From: Streptomyces alfalfae | GTDB lineage: Bacteria; Actinomycetota; Actinomycetes; Streptomycetales; Streptomycetaceae | Direction: 5' to 3' | Length of the DNA stretch: 64,000 nucleotides | NCBI RefSeq assembly: GCF_004127445.1 | Contig: NZ_QEXM01000022.1 | Location: forward strand, 62,001-126,000 | In this document: piece after piece, positions 12,054 through 20,937 of the stretch | Layout: the number at the start of each line of letters is the position of its first letter | Position numbering within the stretch: position 1 is the first letter of the stretch | Program-made: the position numbers and the translations under genes | The notes under the pieces: generated by a model | What the model saw: the letters and a program-made list of their open reading frames with translations, nothing else | Database searches by the model: none | Told to the model about the DNA's origin: nothing

Positions 12054-13039
12054 CGCTGCCCCTCGGCGGCGCGCACCGCGTCCCGGTAGGCGCGCGCCGC
12101 GGCCCGCAGCGCCGACTCCGGGTCCACGCCCTCGGCCTCCGCGCGCAGGGCCAGCGCGAGGAGTTCGTGGCCGATGCCCTCCTGACGGGGAACCTCGACC
12201 CGCAGCCCCGCCGTGCGCGCCCGCGCGGCCAGCTTCGCCACCAGGGACAGGCTCGGCTGGCCCAGCGGCACGCCCTCCGTGACCGACGTGCGCCGCTTTT
12301 CCTCGGCCTTGGTCCGCCGCCAGTGCTCCTTGACCTCTTCCGGGGTCCGCGCGGAGTCGTCGCCGAAGACGTGCGGGTGGCGGTGGATCAGCTTCTCCAC
12401 GATGGCGCCCGCGACGTCGTCGACGGAGAAGGGGCTCTCCGGGTCCTCCTCGGCGATACGGGCGTGGAAGACCACCTGGAGCAGTACGTCGCCCAGCTCC
12501 TCGCGCAGTTCCTCCCTGTCGCCCTCCTCGATCGCCTCCACCAGTTCGTACGCCTCTTCGAGCGCGTACTTCACCAGGCCCTTGTGGGTCTGCCGCGACG
12601 ACCAGGGGCACTCCTCGCGGATGCGGTCCATGACCTGCACCAGGTCGAGCAGGCGCGCGCCCGGCAGGTCGTACGAGGCGGGCAGCAGCTCCAGGTCCGG
12701 CATGGCGAAGCGGCCCGACCCGGCGAGGCGGGCCAGGCCGTCGGTGAGGGCGCGGTCGCCCTCGGCGGTGGCCACGACCAGGACCGTACGGCCGCCCGCG
12801 CAGGCCTCGACCAGCTCCTCGGCGGTCGGCGACGCCCGCGTGACGCTCACGCCCGCCTCCCGCAGATACGGGAGCTGCGGGTGCTCCGCGTCGGCGCACA
12901 GCACCGCGTCGGCGCCGTGCAGGGCCTGCCAGGCGGGCCAGGACAGCAGGCCGGGCGCGACGCGGTGGCTGGTGGTCAGGAGGACGACGCGGCCTGCGGA
13001 GGCGGCGTCCGCCGGGGGCGGGGTCTCGGTCTCGTTCAC
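12050..13039 (-). CDS. mazG: Nucleoside triphosphate pyrophosphohydrolase MazG
   Basis: All-alpha NTP pyrophosphatase that hydrolyses (d)NTPs to NMP and pyrophosphate, limiting damaged nucleotides. The 329-residue protein has an N-terminal region resembling a reduced tetrapyrrole-methylase-like domain (about 15-120) and the MazG domain at about 130-245, with the metal-binding EEAYELVEAI and EELREELGDVLLQVVFHARI helices and the ending IHRHPHVFGD. Actinobacterial MazG proteins commonly have this N-terminal extension. The start at 13039 is the first ATG of the conserved frame. It is translationally coupled to the P450 gene downstream; the functional link is unclear. Confidence 0.93.
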
Positions 13040-13099
13040 CCGTCGAACGTAACCCGCCCGCCCGGCGGGGCGGACGCCGCCGCCCTGCCGGGACCCGTG

Positions 13100-13774
13100 C
13101 TAGGCCTGCCGGTCGGCGCTTGCGGCGCTCGCGTCGGTCACCTGGCGCACCCACGGCGTCTTGGCGTCGGTGCGCTTGTTCTTCTCGACGTCCCACGTGC
13201 CGTACCGCGGGTTGAGGTCGATGTCGAGCTTCTTGGAGGCCGCGGTCAGCGACTTCCAGAACAGCTCCTGCCCCTCGGGCGCGTTCATGTCCGCGCCCAG
13301 CTCCCTCGCGAGCTTCTGCGCCTCGATCTCCGTGCGCAGGCTGTCGTCGAGGTGGGCCGGCGCCACGCTGTACTGCTGGAGCCAGCCCTCCTCCAGCGCC
13401 TTGCGGCCGCCGGCCTGCTCCTCCAGGCCCGCCCGCATGGTCTGGATGTCGCGGCGCGTGACGCTCACCCCGGCGTCGGCCGCCGCGCGGTGCAGCACCT
13501 TGCCGAGGACCATCGTGTGCAGCGTGGAGCGCGTCAGGCCGCCGGACTTGGCGATGGCCTGGGAGTACCGCGCGTCGTCGGGGATGGCGGCCCGCTGCGC
13601 GTCGCGCACCTCGTTCACCCGGCTCTCCAGCTGGGCGACCGTGATGCGGTCGCCTCCGACGACGGCGGCGGCGCCCGGGTGCGCCTCGTTGCCGCAGGCG
13701 GTCAGGAGGGGGGCCGCGGCGAGCGCGGCGGTGGAGAGGGCGAGCGCGGTGCGGCGGCTGTTGCGGCGGTGCAA
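13100..13774 (-). CDS. SurA N-terminal domain lipoprotein (chaperone/PPIase-like)
   Basis: A 224-residue exported lipoprotein. Residues 1-25 form a signal peptide with the lipobox LTAC, and the rest (VVGGDRITVAQLESRVNEVRDAQR and following helices) resembles the SurA/trigger-type N-terminal chaperone domain without a recognisable parvulin domain. A folding role for secreted proteins outside the membrane is inferred. The start codon is TTG at 13774: AGGGAGG lies six bases before it, and the signal peptide begins there, whereas upstream codons in frame look non-coding. It stands upstream of mazG with a 60-base gap. Confidence 0.85.
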   Translation of the reverse strand: MHRRNSRRTALALSTAALAAAPLLTACGNEAHPGAAAVVGGDRITVAQLESRVNEVRDAQRAAIPDDARYSQAIAKSGGLTRSTLHTMVLGKVLHRAAADAGVSVTRRDIQTMRAGLEEQAGGRKALEEGWLQQYSVAPAHLDDSLRTEIEAQKLARELGADMNAPEGQELFWKSLTAASKKLDIDLNPRYGTWDVEKNKRTDAKTPWVRQVTDASAASADRQA

Positions 13775-13970
13775 GGTGGGCCTCCCTGCTGAGTGTTTGT
13801 GCGGAATCCAGTGGCGCGTTCGCGCCTCCGTCTGGGGTGGTGGCCGGGCGACGGGTGGGCGCACAAAGTCCGGCAGTGATCGATGGTAGGCAGTGGCCGT
13901 CGTCTCGGCCAGCCATTCGACCAACGATTCGCCGGGCGTCCGGGCACCCTGCCCGCTCCCCCGGCCGGTG

Positions 13971-15536
13971 CTAGCCGCGCACCTGTCCGAGCCACTGGAG
14001 CGTCCGCCGGATCTCCTGCGGGAAGGGGTGGCCGGGGCCGTGCAGCATCTCCGCGTCGTGCAGCAGCCGCGCCAGGGTGTCGTGGGCGGCGGGCCGGTCG
14101 CCGAGGGCGAGCAGCAGATGGCCGACCCGGCGGCGGATCTCCAGGGACTGGCGGCGGTCGTCGGTGGCGTACTGGTTCTCGTAGTAGGGGAGCAGCGCGC
14201 GGTACTCGGCGAGTGCGGCGGCCGGTTCGCCGAGCTGTTCGAGGCACTGGGCCGCCTCGTAGCGGAACTGCAGGGAGTGCGGGTCGGCCTGTCCCGACTC
14301 GGCGGCCCGCTCGTCGGCGAGGCGCCGCAGCTCGGGCAGGGCGCGGCGGTACTGGCCGTCGTCCATGAGCGTGGCCGCGTACTGCTTGCGCAGGGTGCGG
14401 ACGACGGGAGAGTGCTCGCCGTGCTTCGCGGCTGCGGCGGGCAGGATCGCGCCGAGGATGTCCACGGCCTGGGTGATGCGGCCCTCGCCGAGGAGCCGCT
14501 TGACGTCCTCCACGGCGCGGGCGACGTCCTGCTGCGGCGGCGCCCCCGGCGGCCGCGCGGGCATGTCGGGCGTGGCGGCGGGTGTCGCGGCCCGGTCGGG
14601 CCACGGGGCGTGCGGGCGCAGGAAGGGCCGCGTCGGGTCGAGCGGCCGGCCCGAGGGGGTGCCGCGCGCGGGCAGCAGCGGTTCGAGGTCGGCGTAGACC
14701 TCCTGGGCGCTGGCGTGGCGGTGCTGGGGGTCCTTGGCGAGCAGGCGCAGGACGAGCGCCTCCAGGGCCTGCGGGACCTCGGGGCGCAGGCGGCGGACGG
14801 GCAGCGGCGGCTCGTAGAGGTGGCGGTGCAGCACGCCGAGGGCGGTGGCGCCGGAGAACGGCACGTCCCCGCTGAGCAGTTCGTGCAGCAGCACGCCGAG
14901 CGCGTACAGGTCGGTGTACGGGCCGACCGCGCCGCCCATCGCCTGTTCCGGCGCCATGTACGCGGGGCTGCCGATCGGTGAGCCGGTGTGGGTGAGGCGG
15001 GTGGTGTCGGTGTCCATCACCGAGGCGATGCCGAGGTCGAGGATGGAGACGGTGCCGTCCTGCTTGACCATCACATTCCGCGGCTTGAGGTCGCGGTGCA
15101 CGATCGGCACGGCGTGCACCGCGGAGAGGACGGCGCAGAGCTGCGCGGCGACGGCGACGGCCCACTGCCAGGGGTAGGGGTCGTGCTCGGCGAGGTGGTC
15201 GCCGAGGTCCGCGCCGTCGACGTACTGCATGACGAGGAAGAGGGCCCCGTCCTCGGAGGGCTCGCTGCCCGCGTCGTGCACGGTGACCAGGCCGGGGTGG
15301 TCGACCTGCGCGGTGACGCGGCACTCGCGCACGAAGCGGCGGCGCAGCTCCTCGGCCTCGGCGCCCGCGACGCGGTCGGGGCGCAGCAGCTTGACGGCGA
15401 CGCGGCGGTCGAGGCGGTTGTCGTACGCCGTCCAGACCTGGCCCATGCCGCCCTGGCCGATGAGGGTGGACAGTTCATAGCGCCCGGCGACCACGCGGCC
15501 GCCCGCCGCCGCGCCCGGCGGCGTCCCCGCTGCCAC
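13971..15536 (-). CDS. Hanks-type Ser/Thr protein kinase with C-terminal TPR-like helices
   Basis: A 521-residue soluble kinase. Residues about 20-280 form the kinase domain with Gly loop GQGGMG (27-32), Lys49, catalytic HRDLKPRN (147-154), DLG in place of DFG (167-169) and GSPAYMAPEQ (189-198). After a Pro-rich linker, residues about 340-521 are helical and repeat-like (YAATLMDDGQYRRALPELRRLADER, FRYEAAQCLEQLGEPAAALAEYRALL), typical of TPRs. There is no TM helix or PASTA domain, so it is a cytoplasmic kinase. The GTG at 15536 is three bases from the stop of the upstream membrane-protein gene, implying coupled translation and possibly a shared signalling role. Confidence 0.92.
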   Translation of the reverse strand: MAAGTPPGAAAGGRVVAGRYELSTLIGQGGMGQVWTAYDNRLDRRVAVKLLRPDRVAGAEAEELRRRFVRECRVTAQVDHPGLVTVHDAGSEPSEDGALFLVMQYVDGADLGDHLAEHDPYPWQWAVAVAAQLCAVLSAVHAVPIVHRDLKPRNVMVKQDGTVSILDLGIASVMDTDTTRLTHTGSPIGSPAYMAPEQAMGGAVGPYTDLYALGVLLHELLSGDVPFSGATALGVLHRHLYEPPLPVRRLRPEVPQALEALVLRLLAKDPQHRHASAQEVYADLEPLLPARGTPSGRPLDPTRPFLRPHAPWPDRAATPAATPDMPARPPGAPPQQDVARAVEDVKRLLGEGRITQAVDILGAILPAAAAKHGEHSPVVRTLRKQYAATLMDDGQYRRALPELRRLADERAAESGQADPHSLQFRYEAAQCLEQLGEPAAALAEYRALLPYYENQYATDDRRQSLEIRRRVGHLLLALGDRPAAHDTLARLLHDAEMLHGPGHPFPQEIRRTLQWLGQVRG

Positions 15537-15538
15537 GG

Positions 15539-16141
15539 TCAGTTGCCGCCTTCCTGCTTGCGCAGATAGTCGCTGAGTTCGTCGAGTTCGGCCCTGACCT
15601 GGTTGATGCGGGCGGGCGCGGGGCGCGAGGGCGGCTGGACGGTCCCGTCCGGCTGCGGGTAGGCGGGCGGCGGTGTCGGCGTGGGGGCGGGCGTCGGCGT
15701 GTGGTGGTGCGTGGGCGCCGGGGCGGGCACGGGGGTGTGCGGGGCGGGGTAGCCGTAGGCGGGCTGCTGCGGCGCGTAGCCCGTGAACGGCGGCTGCCGG
15801 TGCCGGCCGACGTGGCGGATGTCCGCGAAGAGGTAGTAGGCGACGGCGGCCGTCATCGTGCAGAGCATCACCACCATGCCCGCGTTGCCGGGCCTTTGGA
15901 ACTCGTCCTCGCCGGGGTCCACCCCGATCAGGATGAACGCCGTGACGTCGAGCACGGTCACCACGGCGAACAGCACCCAGTCGTGGGACTTGCGCGTCAC
16001 GGTCGCGATCCGCAGCATCGGCGCCCACGCGAGCAGCCCGCAGGACATCACCGCGAGCACCACGAAGACCACGCGCAGCGTCACCGGGTTGCCGCCGGAG
16101 TGCGGCGGCTGGACTGGCGGCGCGAAGCCGGGGCCGTGCAT
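15539..16141 (-). CDS. Small membrane protein with Pro/His-rich cytoplasmic region
   Basis: A 200-residue protein with three predicted TM helices (about 20-41, 55-74 and 87-107), followed by a Pro/Ala/Thr/His-rich stretch (about 115-170) and a short charged helix (INQVRAELDELSDYLRKQEGG). No enzymatic motif is seen. Its position immediately before the Ser/Thr kinase gene suggests a membrane anchor or substrate for that kinase, but this is inference. The ATG at 16141 is preceded by AGGAG; the frame is open to 16255 without family support. Confidence 0.8.
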   Translation of the reverse strand: MHGPGFAPPVQPPHSGGNPVTLRVVFVVLAVMSCGLLAWAPMLRIATVTRKSHDWVLFAVVTVLDVTAFILIGVDPGEDEFQRPGNAGMVVMLCTMTAAVAYYLFADIRHVGRHRQPPFTGYAPQQPAYGYPAPHTPVPAPAPTHHHTPTPAPTPTPPPAYPQPDGTVQPPSRPAPARINQVRAELDELSDYLRKQEGGN

Positions 16142-16292
16142 GGCTGCTCCTGGTACCTCAAGGACGAACGGATGCGGATTCGAGCGTATAGGCCGACGCG
16201 GTGAACCGGTCCCGTGATGTACCGAACCGTTGTCGTACTGGTCACGCCGCCGCACCGCGGTCCGGTTCCGCCCCGTCGGCCCGCGCCGTTCC

Positions 16293-18404
16293 TCACTCCG
16301 GCAAAAGCGTGCCCTCCGTCAGTCCGTCGTGCATGCCGCGCACCAGCCGCTCGCCGAGCCCGGCCGCTTGGCGCAGGGCGTCCTCGAATGCGGCCAGTTC
16401 GCGGAACCGCTCGCTGTAGCCGCGCTGTCCCGCGAGGGGCAGCCGGGGCAGTTCGAGGCGCCGGACGTCGAGGCGCGCGGAGGTGGAGGCGTAGCTGCTG
16501 GCCCTGCGGTGGTTGGCGGTGCCGCGCAGGAAGCCCGCGAGGAACCACGGGTCGAGGGCGGCGGGGTCGGGGCGCAGCAGGGTGAGGCCGCGGCCGAGCG
16601 CCGCGCCCGCGGTGGCCTCGTCGATGACGCGGGCCGCCGCGCCGCCGCCGAAAACGGGGACGACGACGTCGCCGGGTTCGGTGCGGACGACGGTGCCGTC
16701 CGCCGCGGCCGCGTCGGGGGCCGTTCCGGAAGCGGCAGTTCCTGATGGGGACGTTCCGGAGAGGGCCGTCCCGGGCGGAGTGGTTCCGGAGGGGGCGGCG
16801 CCGGTCAGGACGTCGTGGTCGGTGAGGACGGGGACGCCGCCGCCCCCCGCGCCGGTGCCGTTGTGCAGGGTCAGGGCCCCCGCGCGGGCCAGTTCGCCGA
16901 CGGTGGTCAGGGACGGGCACGGCGCCGGCGCCTGGGCCGGCGGCGGCAGGGCGGGGCTGAGGTCGGCGGCCCGGCGCAGCGCCTCGCCGAGGCCCTCGCG
17001 CACGGCCGCGAGATCGGGGGTGGCGCCGTCCGCCGCCGGGGGCGGGAGGCGGCGCGCGGGGGCCAGGTCGACCTCGTCGTCGAGGAGTTCGAGGACCGGT
17101 ACGGAACGGGCGAGCCCCGGGCGTTCGGCCGTGCCGTGCTTGTCGAAGTGGCGCCAGACGTCGAGCACGGCGTCCTGCACGGCGGGCCAGTGCTGGTCGC
17201 GGCCCTCGGCGGCCAAGGCCCCGGCCGCCTCCACCAGCAGCAGTTCGGGCGCGGGCGGCACGGCGGGCCCCGGCCTGCGCAGCACCCAGACGTGCAGCGG
17301 CAGGTTGTACGGCGGCGCGGCGCCCGCGGGCAGGGCGATGACCGCGCGGAGCGCTCCCCGGCGCAGCAGATCGGCGCGGATGCGGCGGCCGGAGCGGCGG
17401 GACGCGGCGGCGGGCGGCATCAGGAGCACGGCCGCGCCGCCGTCGACGAGGCGGGCCAGGGCGTGCTGGACCCAGGCGAGTTCGGACTCGGCGCGGGCCG
17501 GGAAGCCGTACGTCCAGCGGGGGTCGTAGGCCAGTTCGTCGTGGCCCCAGTTGCGCTCGTTGAACGGCGGGTGGCAGAGCACGGCGTCGGCCCTGCGGTC
17601 GTCGTAGGCGTCGGCGCGCAGGGTGTCGGCGGCCATGGTGCGCACGGTCGCGTCCGAGTGCAGGGCCAGGCGGAGCGCGGTGAGGGCGGCCAGTTCGGGC
17701 GCGCTGTCCTGGCCGTACAGGTGCTGGTCGGGGCGGGCGGGGACGGCGCGCAGCAGGGCGCCGGTGCCGCAGGCGGGGTCGAGGACGGTGCGTGCGGGGC
17801 CCGCGAGGTGCGCCATCAGGGCGGCGGGGCCCTCGGGCGTGAGGGTGTACTGGCGGGGGTTGGCGTCGAGCTGCCTGCCGAGCAGGAACTCGTACGTCCG
17901 GTGGGCGCCGAGTTCCGCCGCGAGGTCGGCGGCGCCGCGCAACAGCGGGACCGAGGGCAGGAGTTCGGCGGGCGCGGGGACGCGGACGGCCCGGCTGCGG
18001 CGGACGCCGAACCGGGTGGTCACGACCGCGTCCAGCTCGCCGGGGAGCAGTGCGGCGAGCCGCTCGTCGGAGACCGCGCTCAGCGCGAGCCAGGCGGGGG
18101 GCCTGTCCCGGAGCAGCAGCAGGGCGAGGCCGGTGTGCGCGAGGGCGGTGGAGGGGCCCGCGGGGTGCCCGGCGAGCTGCTGCCAGACGCGTTCCCGCAG
18201 GGGCACCTCGACGAGTTTGCCCTGGGCGCGCAGCCACCGCTCGACCTCGGCGAGGGCGAAGGCGGGGCTGGTGTCGGTGCCGCCGACCGGTTTGGGGAAG
18301 TCACCGTGCCTGCGGCGCCAGTTGCTGACGGCGGCCCGCCCCACCCCGGCGAGCCGGGCGATACCGGCGGCGGTGACCTCGGTCGACTTGTCCGGCGGCG
18401 TCAT
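16293..18404 (-). CDS. N-6 DNA methylase-like protein fused to an HsdS-type specificity domain
   Basis: A 703-residue protein with an N-terminal HTH (IARLAGVGRAAVSNWRRRHGDFP), a type I-style gamma-N6-adenine methylase core and a C-terminal region like half of a type I specificity subunit (PGDVVVP, WFLAGFLRG, ASTSARLDVRRLELPRLPL). SAM motif I is intact (DPACGTGALL, 209-218). Motif IV, normally (N/D/S)PP(F/Y), reads HPPF (CHPPFNERNWG, 277-287), so catalysis may be altered. A low-complexity (S)GT-rich insert of about 35 residues lies before the specificity region. No restriction gene is adjacent, so it may be a solitary methylase or a DNA-binding regulator. The ATG at 18404 has AGGGGAG upstream. 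Confidence 0.85.
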   Translation of the reverse strand: MTPPDKSTEVTAAGIARLAGVGRAAVSNWRRRHGDFPKPVGGTDTSPAFALAEVERWLRAQGKLVEVPLRERVWQQLAGHPAGPSTALAHTGLALLLLRDRPPAWLALSAVSDERLAALLPGELDAVVTTRFGVRRSRAVRVPAPAELLPSVPLLRGAADLAAELGAHRTYEFLLGRQLDANPRQYTLTPEGPAALMAHLAGPARTVLDPACGTGALLRAVPARPDQHLYGQDSAPELAALTALRLALHSDATVRTMAADTLRADAYDDRRADAVLCHPPFNERNWGHDELAYDPRWTYGFPARAESELAWVQHALARLVDGGAAVLLMPPAAASRRSGRRIRADLLRRGALRAVIALPAGAAPPYNLPLHVWVLRRPGPAVPPAPELLLVEAAGALAAEGRDQHWPAVQDAVLDVWRHFDKHGTAERPGLARSVPVLELLDDEVDLAPARRLPPPAADGATPDLAAVREGLGEALRRAADLSPALPPPAQAPAPCPSLTTVGELARAGALTLHNGTGAGGGGVPVLTDHDVLTGAAPSGTTPPGTALSGTSPSGTAASGTAPDAAAADGTVVRTEPGDVVVPVFGGGAAARVIDEATAGAALGRGLTLLRPDPAALDPWFLAGFLRGTANHRRASSYASTSARLDVRRLELPRLPLAGQRGYSERFRELAAFEDALRQAAGLGERLVRGMHDGLTEGTLLPE

Positions 18405-18471
18405 GGTGGAGCTCCCCTCGTCGCGGCGTCGAGCATACCCAGCCGCCGTCCGCACGCGAGGTTTAACGACC

Positions 18472-18488
18472 GTGAACCTGCCGTTCAC
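18472..18488. promoter_or_regulatory. Inverted repeat upstream of the LolA-like lipoprotein gene
   Basis: GTGAAC - CTGCC - GTTCAC is a perfect 6-bp inverted repeat lying 12 bases upstream of the -35 box at 18500, in the divergent gap between the methylase and lipoprotein genes. No cognate regulator can be named. Confidence 0.4.
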
Positions 18489-18499
18489 ACACCACCGTG

Positions 18500-18529
18500 T
18501 TGACTCGGTTCACAGTCCTCTGCTGTGAT
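18500..18529 (+). promoter_or_regulatory. Probable HrdB-type promoter of the lipoprotein gene
   Basis: TTGACT (18500-18505) and TGTGAT (18524-18529) are separated by 18 bases, giving a start of transcription near 18536 and a short leader before the ATG at 18564. Confidence 0.5.
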
Positions 18530-18563
18530 GTCCCCACGAACGACATCTCTGGGGGGACTTTCC

Positions 18564-19355
18564 ATGCGTCAGCACACCCGTCACACCCGCCTGCGCCGCA
18601 CCGCCGTGTCCGCCGCCTGCCTCGCCGTCGCGGCGACCGTCGGACTCACCGCCTGCGGCGCCGACACCGGCGGGACCGGGTCGGCGAAGCGGGCAGCGGA
18701 GAAGAAGGGCCCCTTCGCCGGGATGTCCGGCGGCGAGATCGCCGACAAGGCGCTCAAGGCGACGTCCGGCGCCACGTCGCTCCGGATCAAGGGCGAGGTC
18801 ATGGACGAGGACGCGGGCCTGATCTCGATGGACCTGGCCATGGACACCAACGGCGAGTGCGCGGGCTCGATCGGCCTCGGCGGCCAGGGGAAGATGGAGA
18901 TGATCATCCCGGGCGGGACCGTCTACCTGAAGTACGACGAGAAGTTCCTGCGCGCGCAGAGCAAGGGCGAGCCCGCGGCGGACGTGCAGAGCGCGGTGGA
19001 CATGCTCGCCGGCCGCTGGGCGAAGACGAAGGCGACGAGCGACGGCGCCAAGGAGACCGCCGCCTTCTGCGACCTCGACATGGTGCTCGCCGACTTCAAG
19101 GGCGTCCACTCCGCGGCCCGCAGGGGCGGCACGACCACGGTCGACGGCACCCCGGCGATCAGGCTCACCGAGAGCGACGGCAAGGAGAAGTACGAGCTGT
19201 ACGTCGCCACGGAGGGCAAGCCGTACCTGCTGCGGGTCGACACGGTCGGCAAGGGCGGCACGTCGGAGCCCCTGACCTTCGGCGACTACGACAAGCCCGT
19301 GAAGACGACCCCGCCCACCGGCGACGTCCTGGACCTCGACAAGCTCACGGGCTGA
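18564..19355 (+). CDS. LolA/LppX-like lipoprotein
   Basis: A 263-residue exported lipoprotein. The signal peptide ends in the lipobox LTAC (Cys at residue 30), and the mature part shows the half-barrel pattern of LolA/LppX-LprG proteins (TSGATSLRIKGEVMDEDAGLISMDLAMDTNGECAGSI, then GTVYLKYDEKFLR). Such proteins bind lipids at the outer face of the membrane; the ligand here is unknown. The ATG at 18564 is preceded by GGGGGGA and begins the signal peptide; an ATG 13 codons upstream is less likely. Monocistronic, divergent from the methylase. Confidence 0.85.
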   Translation: MRQHTRHTRLRRTAVSAACLAVAATVGLTACGADTGGTGSAKRAAEKKGPFAGMSGGEIADKALKATSGATSLRIKGEVMDEDAGLISMDLAMDTNGECAGSIGLGGQGKMEMIIPGGTVYLKYDEKFLRAQSKGEPAADVQSAVDMLAGRWAKTKATSDGAKETAAFCDLDMVLADFKGVHSAARRGGTTTVDGTPAIRLTESDGKEKYELYVATEGKPYLLRVDTVGKGGTSEPLTFGDYDKPVKTTPPTGDVLDLDKLTG

Positions 19356-19401
19356 CCCGCACGCGGGAGAGCCGGCCCGCGTGCGGAAGGGCGCGGCCCG
19401 C

Positions 19402-20151
19402 TCACAGCGTGTGCCGCACCCACACGTTCGGCTCGACGTACACCGCGTAGCCCCGCAGCGCCTCGCAGTGCACCGGCACCAGCGCCCCCGGCACCTCGAC
19501 GGGGCCGTCCGTGTCGAAGGGCAGCCCCGTCCACCGCCGCCACTGCGCGGTCGACCCGGACACCGTCATGGAGGCGTGCGCGACCTTCTCGATGACGCCG
19601 CCCGCGCGGACGTGCACCCGCAGCCACGGGTCCCGCGGCAGACCGTCCTCACGGGTGCGGTACGCGTACTCGTCGATCCGCGCGGCCGGTTCGAGGTGCT
19701 TGGCGTTGGGCCGCACCGGGGCGACGAGCTCGCCGAAGCCGCGCGCCCGCGCGTTCTCCCGCATCGCCGCGAGCAGCCGCCCGGAGACGCCCTTGCCCCG
19801 GGCCGTGCGGTCGACGGTTATCTCGATGGCGCTCACCGTGTCGGGGTCCTTGCCGTGCCGCAGGTCGGAGAAGGCCCACAGCATGACCTGGTCCCAGCCG
19901 CCGTCGGGCAGTCCGTCCTCGTCGCGGGCGCGCAGCGCGAGCGGCACGCTGAAGGCGCGGGCCACGACCTTGTCCTCGGCGTCGGCGTCGGTGGCGACCA
20001 GGACGTACTCGGGGAACTCCTTGACCAGGCGTCCGATCAGCGACCAGCCGACCGGGTCGTACAGGATGAACTCCGGCCAGTCCTCGGCCATGTTCCACAG
20101 AGGGCCGGCGAGCTCGGGCCGCTCGGCAAGCGTCGTGATCTTGAGGTCCAT
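19402..20151 (-). CDS. GNAT-family N-acetyltransferase
   Basis: A 249-residue GNAT-like protein. The acetyl-CoA loop is recognisable as VDRTARGKGVSGRLLAAMRENARARGF, where RGKGVSG corresponds to the Q/RxxGxG/A motif. N-terminal residues (ERPELAGPLWNMAEDWPEFILYDPVGW) and the C-terminal VRAGGVIEKVAHASMTVSG are shared among Streptomyces relatives of unknown substrate. The ATG at 20151 is favoured over an upstream codon because MDLKITTL is where the fold begins. The stop is convergent with the lipoprotein gene. Confidence 0.85.
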   Translation of the reverse strand: MDLKITTLAERPELAGPLWNMAEDWPEFILYDPVGWSLIGRLVKEFPEYVLVATDADAEDKVVARAFSVPLALRARDEDGLPDGGWDQVMLWAFSDLRHGKDPDTVSAIEITVDRTARGKGVSGRLLAAMRENARARGFGELVAPVRPNAKHLEPAARIDEYAYRTREDGLPRDPWLRVHVRAGGVIEKVAHASMTVSGSTAQWRRWTGLPFDTDGPVEVPGALVPVHCEALRGYAVYVEPNVWVRHTL

Positions 20152-20217
20152 ACGGCGCACGCTAACGGGCGGTCCCCGCACCGGCATCCCGTTTTCCGTC
20201 GCCGGCGCCCTCCCGCG

Positions 20218-20937
20218 TCACCGCGCGTGGAAGCGTCCGGGAGCGGTGGTCGGCGCGCCGCCCTCGGGCAGCTTCTCCTCGGGGCAGGCCGAGAGCACCT
20301 TCCGCATGGCGTCGCGCTCGGCGCCGGTCACCCACACCCCGTACTTCTTCTTCACCGCGACCTGCCCGGCCACGTACGCACAGCGGTAGCCCTTGTTCGG
20401 CGGCAGCCAGGTCGCGGTGTCGCCGTCGCCCTTGCCGCGGTTGGCCCCGGCGTCGACGGCGAGGAGGTTGAGCGCGTCGTTGGCGAAGGCGATCCGCTTG
20501 GCCGGCTCCCACCGGGCGGCGCCCTTCTGCCAGGCGTCGGAGAGGGCGACGAGATGGTCTATGTCGACCTGGCTGCGCCCGCGCCGGAACGTCACGTCCT
20601 TGCCGGTGTACGGGTCGGGGGCGAGCCTCCCGGCGGTGACCCGGCAGTCCCCGCCCCGGTAGGTGACGTCCTTCAGGTCCCGCTTGAGGATGTCATCCCT
20701 GGTCGGGCAGTGGTTGGAGTCCGTGTCGGCCCAGGCGGCGCCGAACCGGGCCCGGTCGTAACCGGTCTTCGGGGCGCGGCCCTTGACGGTGAGCGTGTCC
20801 ACGGCGGCGAGCGCGGAGCCCGCCTTCGCGTCGCGCCCCGCGGCGCCGCCCTCCGCCGTGCCGCCGGTCTCACAGCCGGTCAGCAGCGCGGGCACGGCGA
20901 CCAGCGCGAGCAGGGCCGACGTGGTGCGCCGGCTCAT
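20218..20937 (-). CDS. Exported HNH-type (DUF1524) nuclease-like lipoprotein
   Basis: A 239-residue protein with a lipoprotein signal peptide (lipobox LTGC, Cys about residue 20) followed by a DUF1524/HNH nuclease domain. The His-metal finger is visible: SQVDIDHLVALSDAWQKGA with the catalytic Asp-His, and downstream FANDALNLLAVDAGANRGKGD with the Asn and Lys positions. Cysteines at HCPTRDD, DCRV, RCAY and ACPEE could form two disulfides, as expected outside the cell. Likely role: extracellular degradation of nucleic acid. Its ATG overlaps the stop of the MOSC gene (ATGA), so both are made from one message. Confidence 0.88.
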   Translation of the reverse strand: MSRRTTSALLALVAVPALLTGCETGGTAEGGAAGRDAKAGSALAAVDTLTVKGRAPKTGYDRARFGAAWADTDSNHCPTRDDILKRDLKDVTYRGGDCRVTAGRLAPDPYTGKDVTFRRGRSQVDIDHLVALSDAWQKGAARWEPAKRIAFANDALNLLAVDAGANRGKGDGDTATWLPPNKGYRCAYVAGQVAVKKKYGVWVTGAERDAMRKVLSACPEEKLPEGGAPTTAPGRFHAR

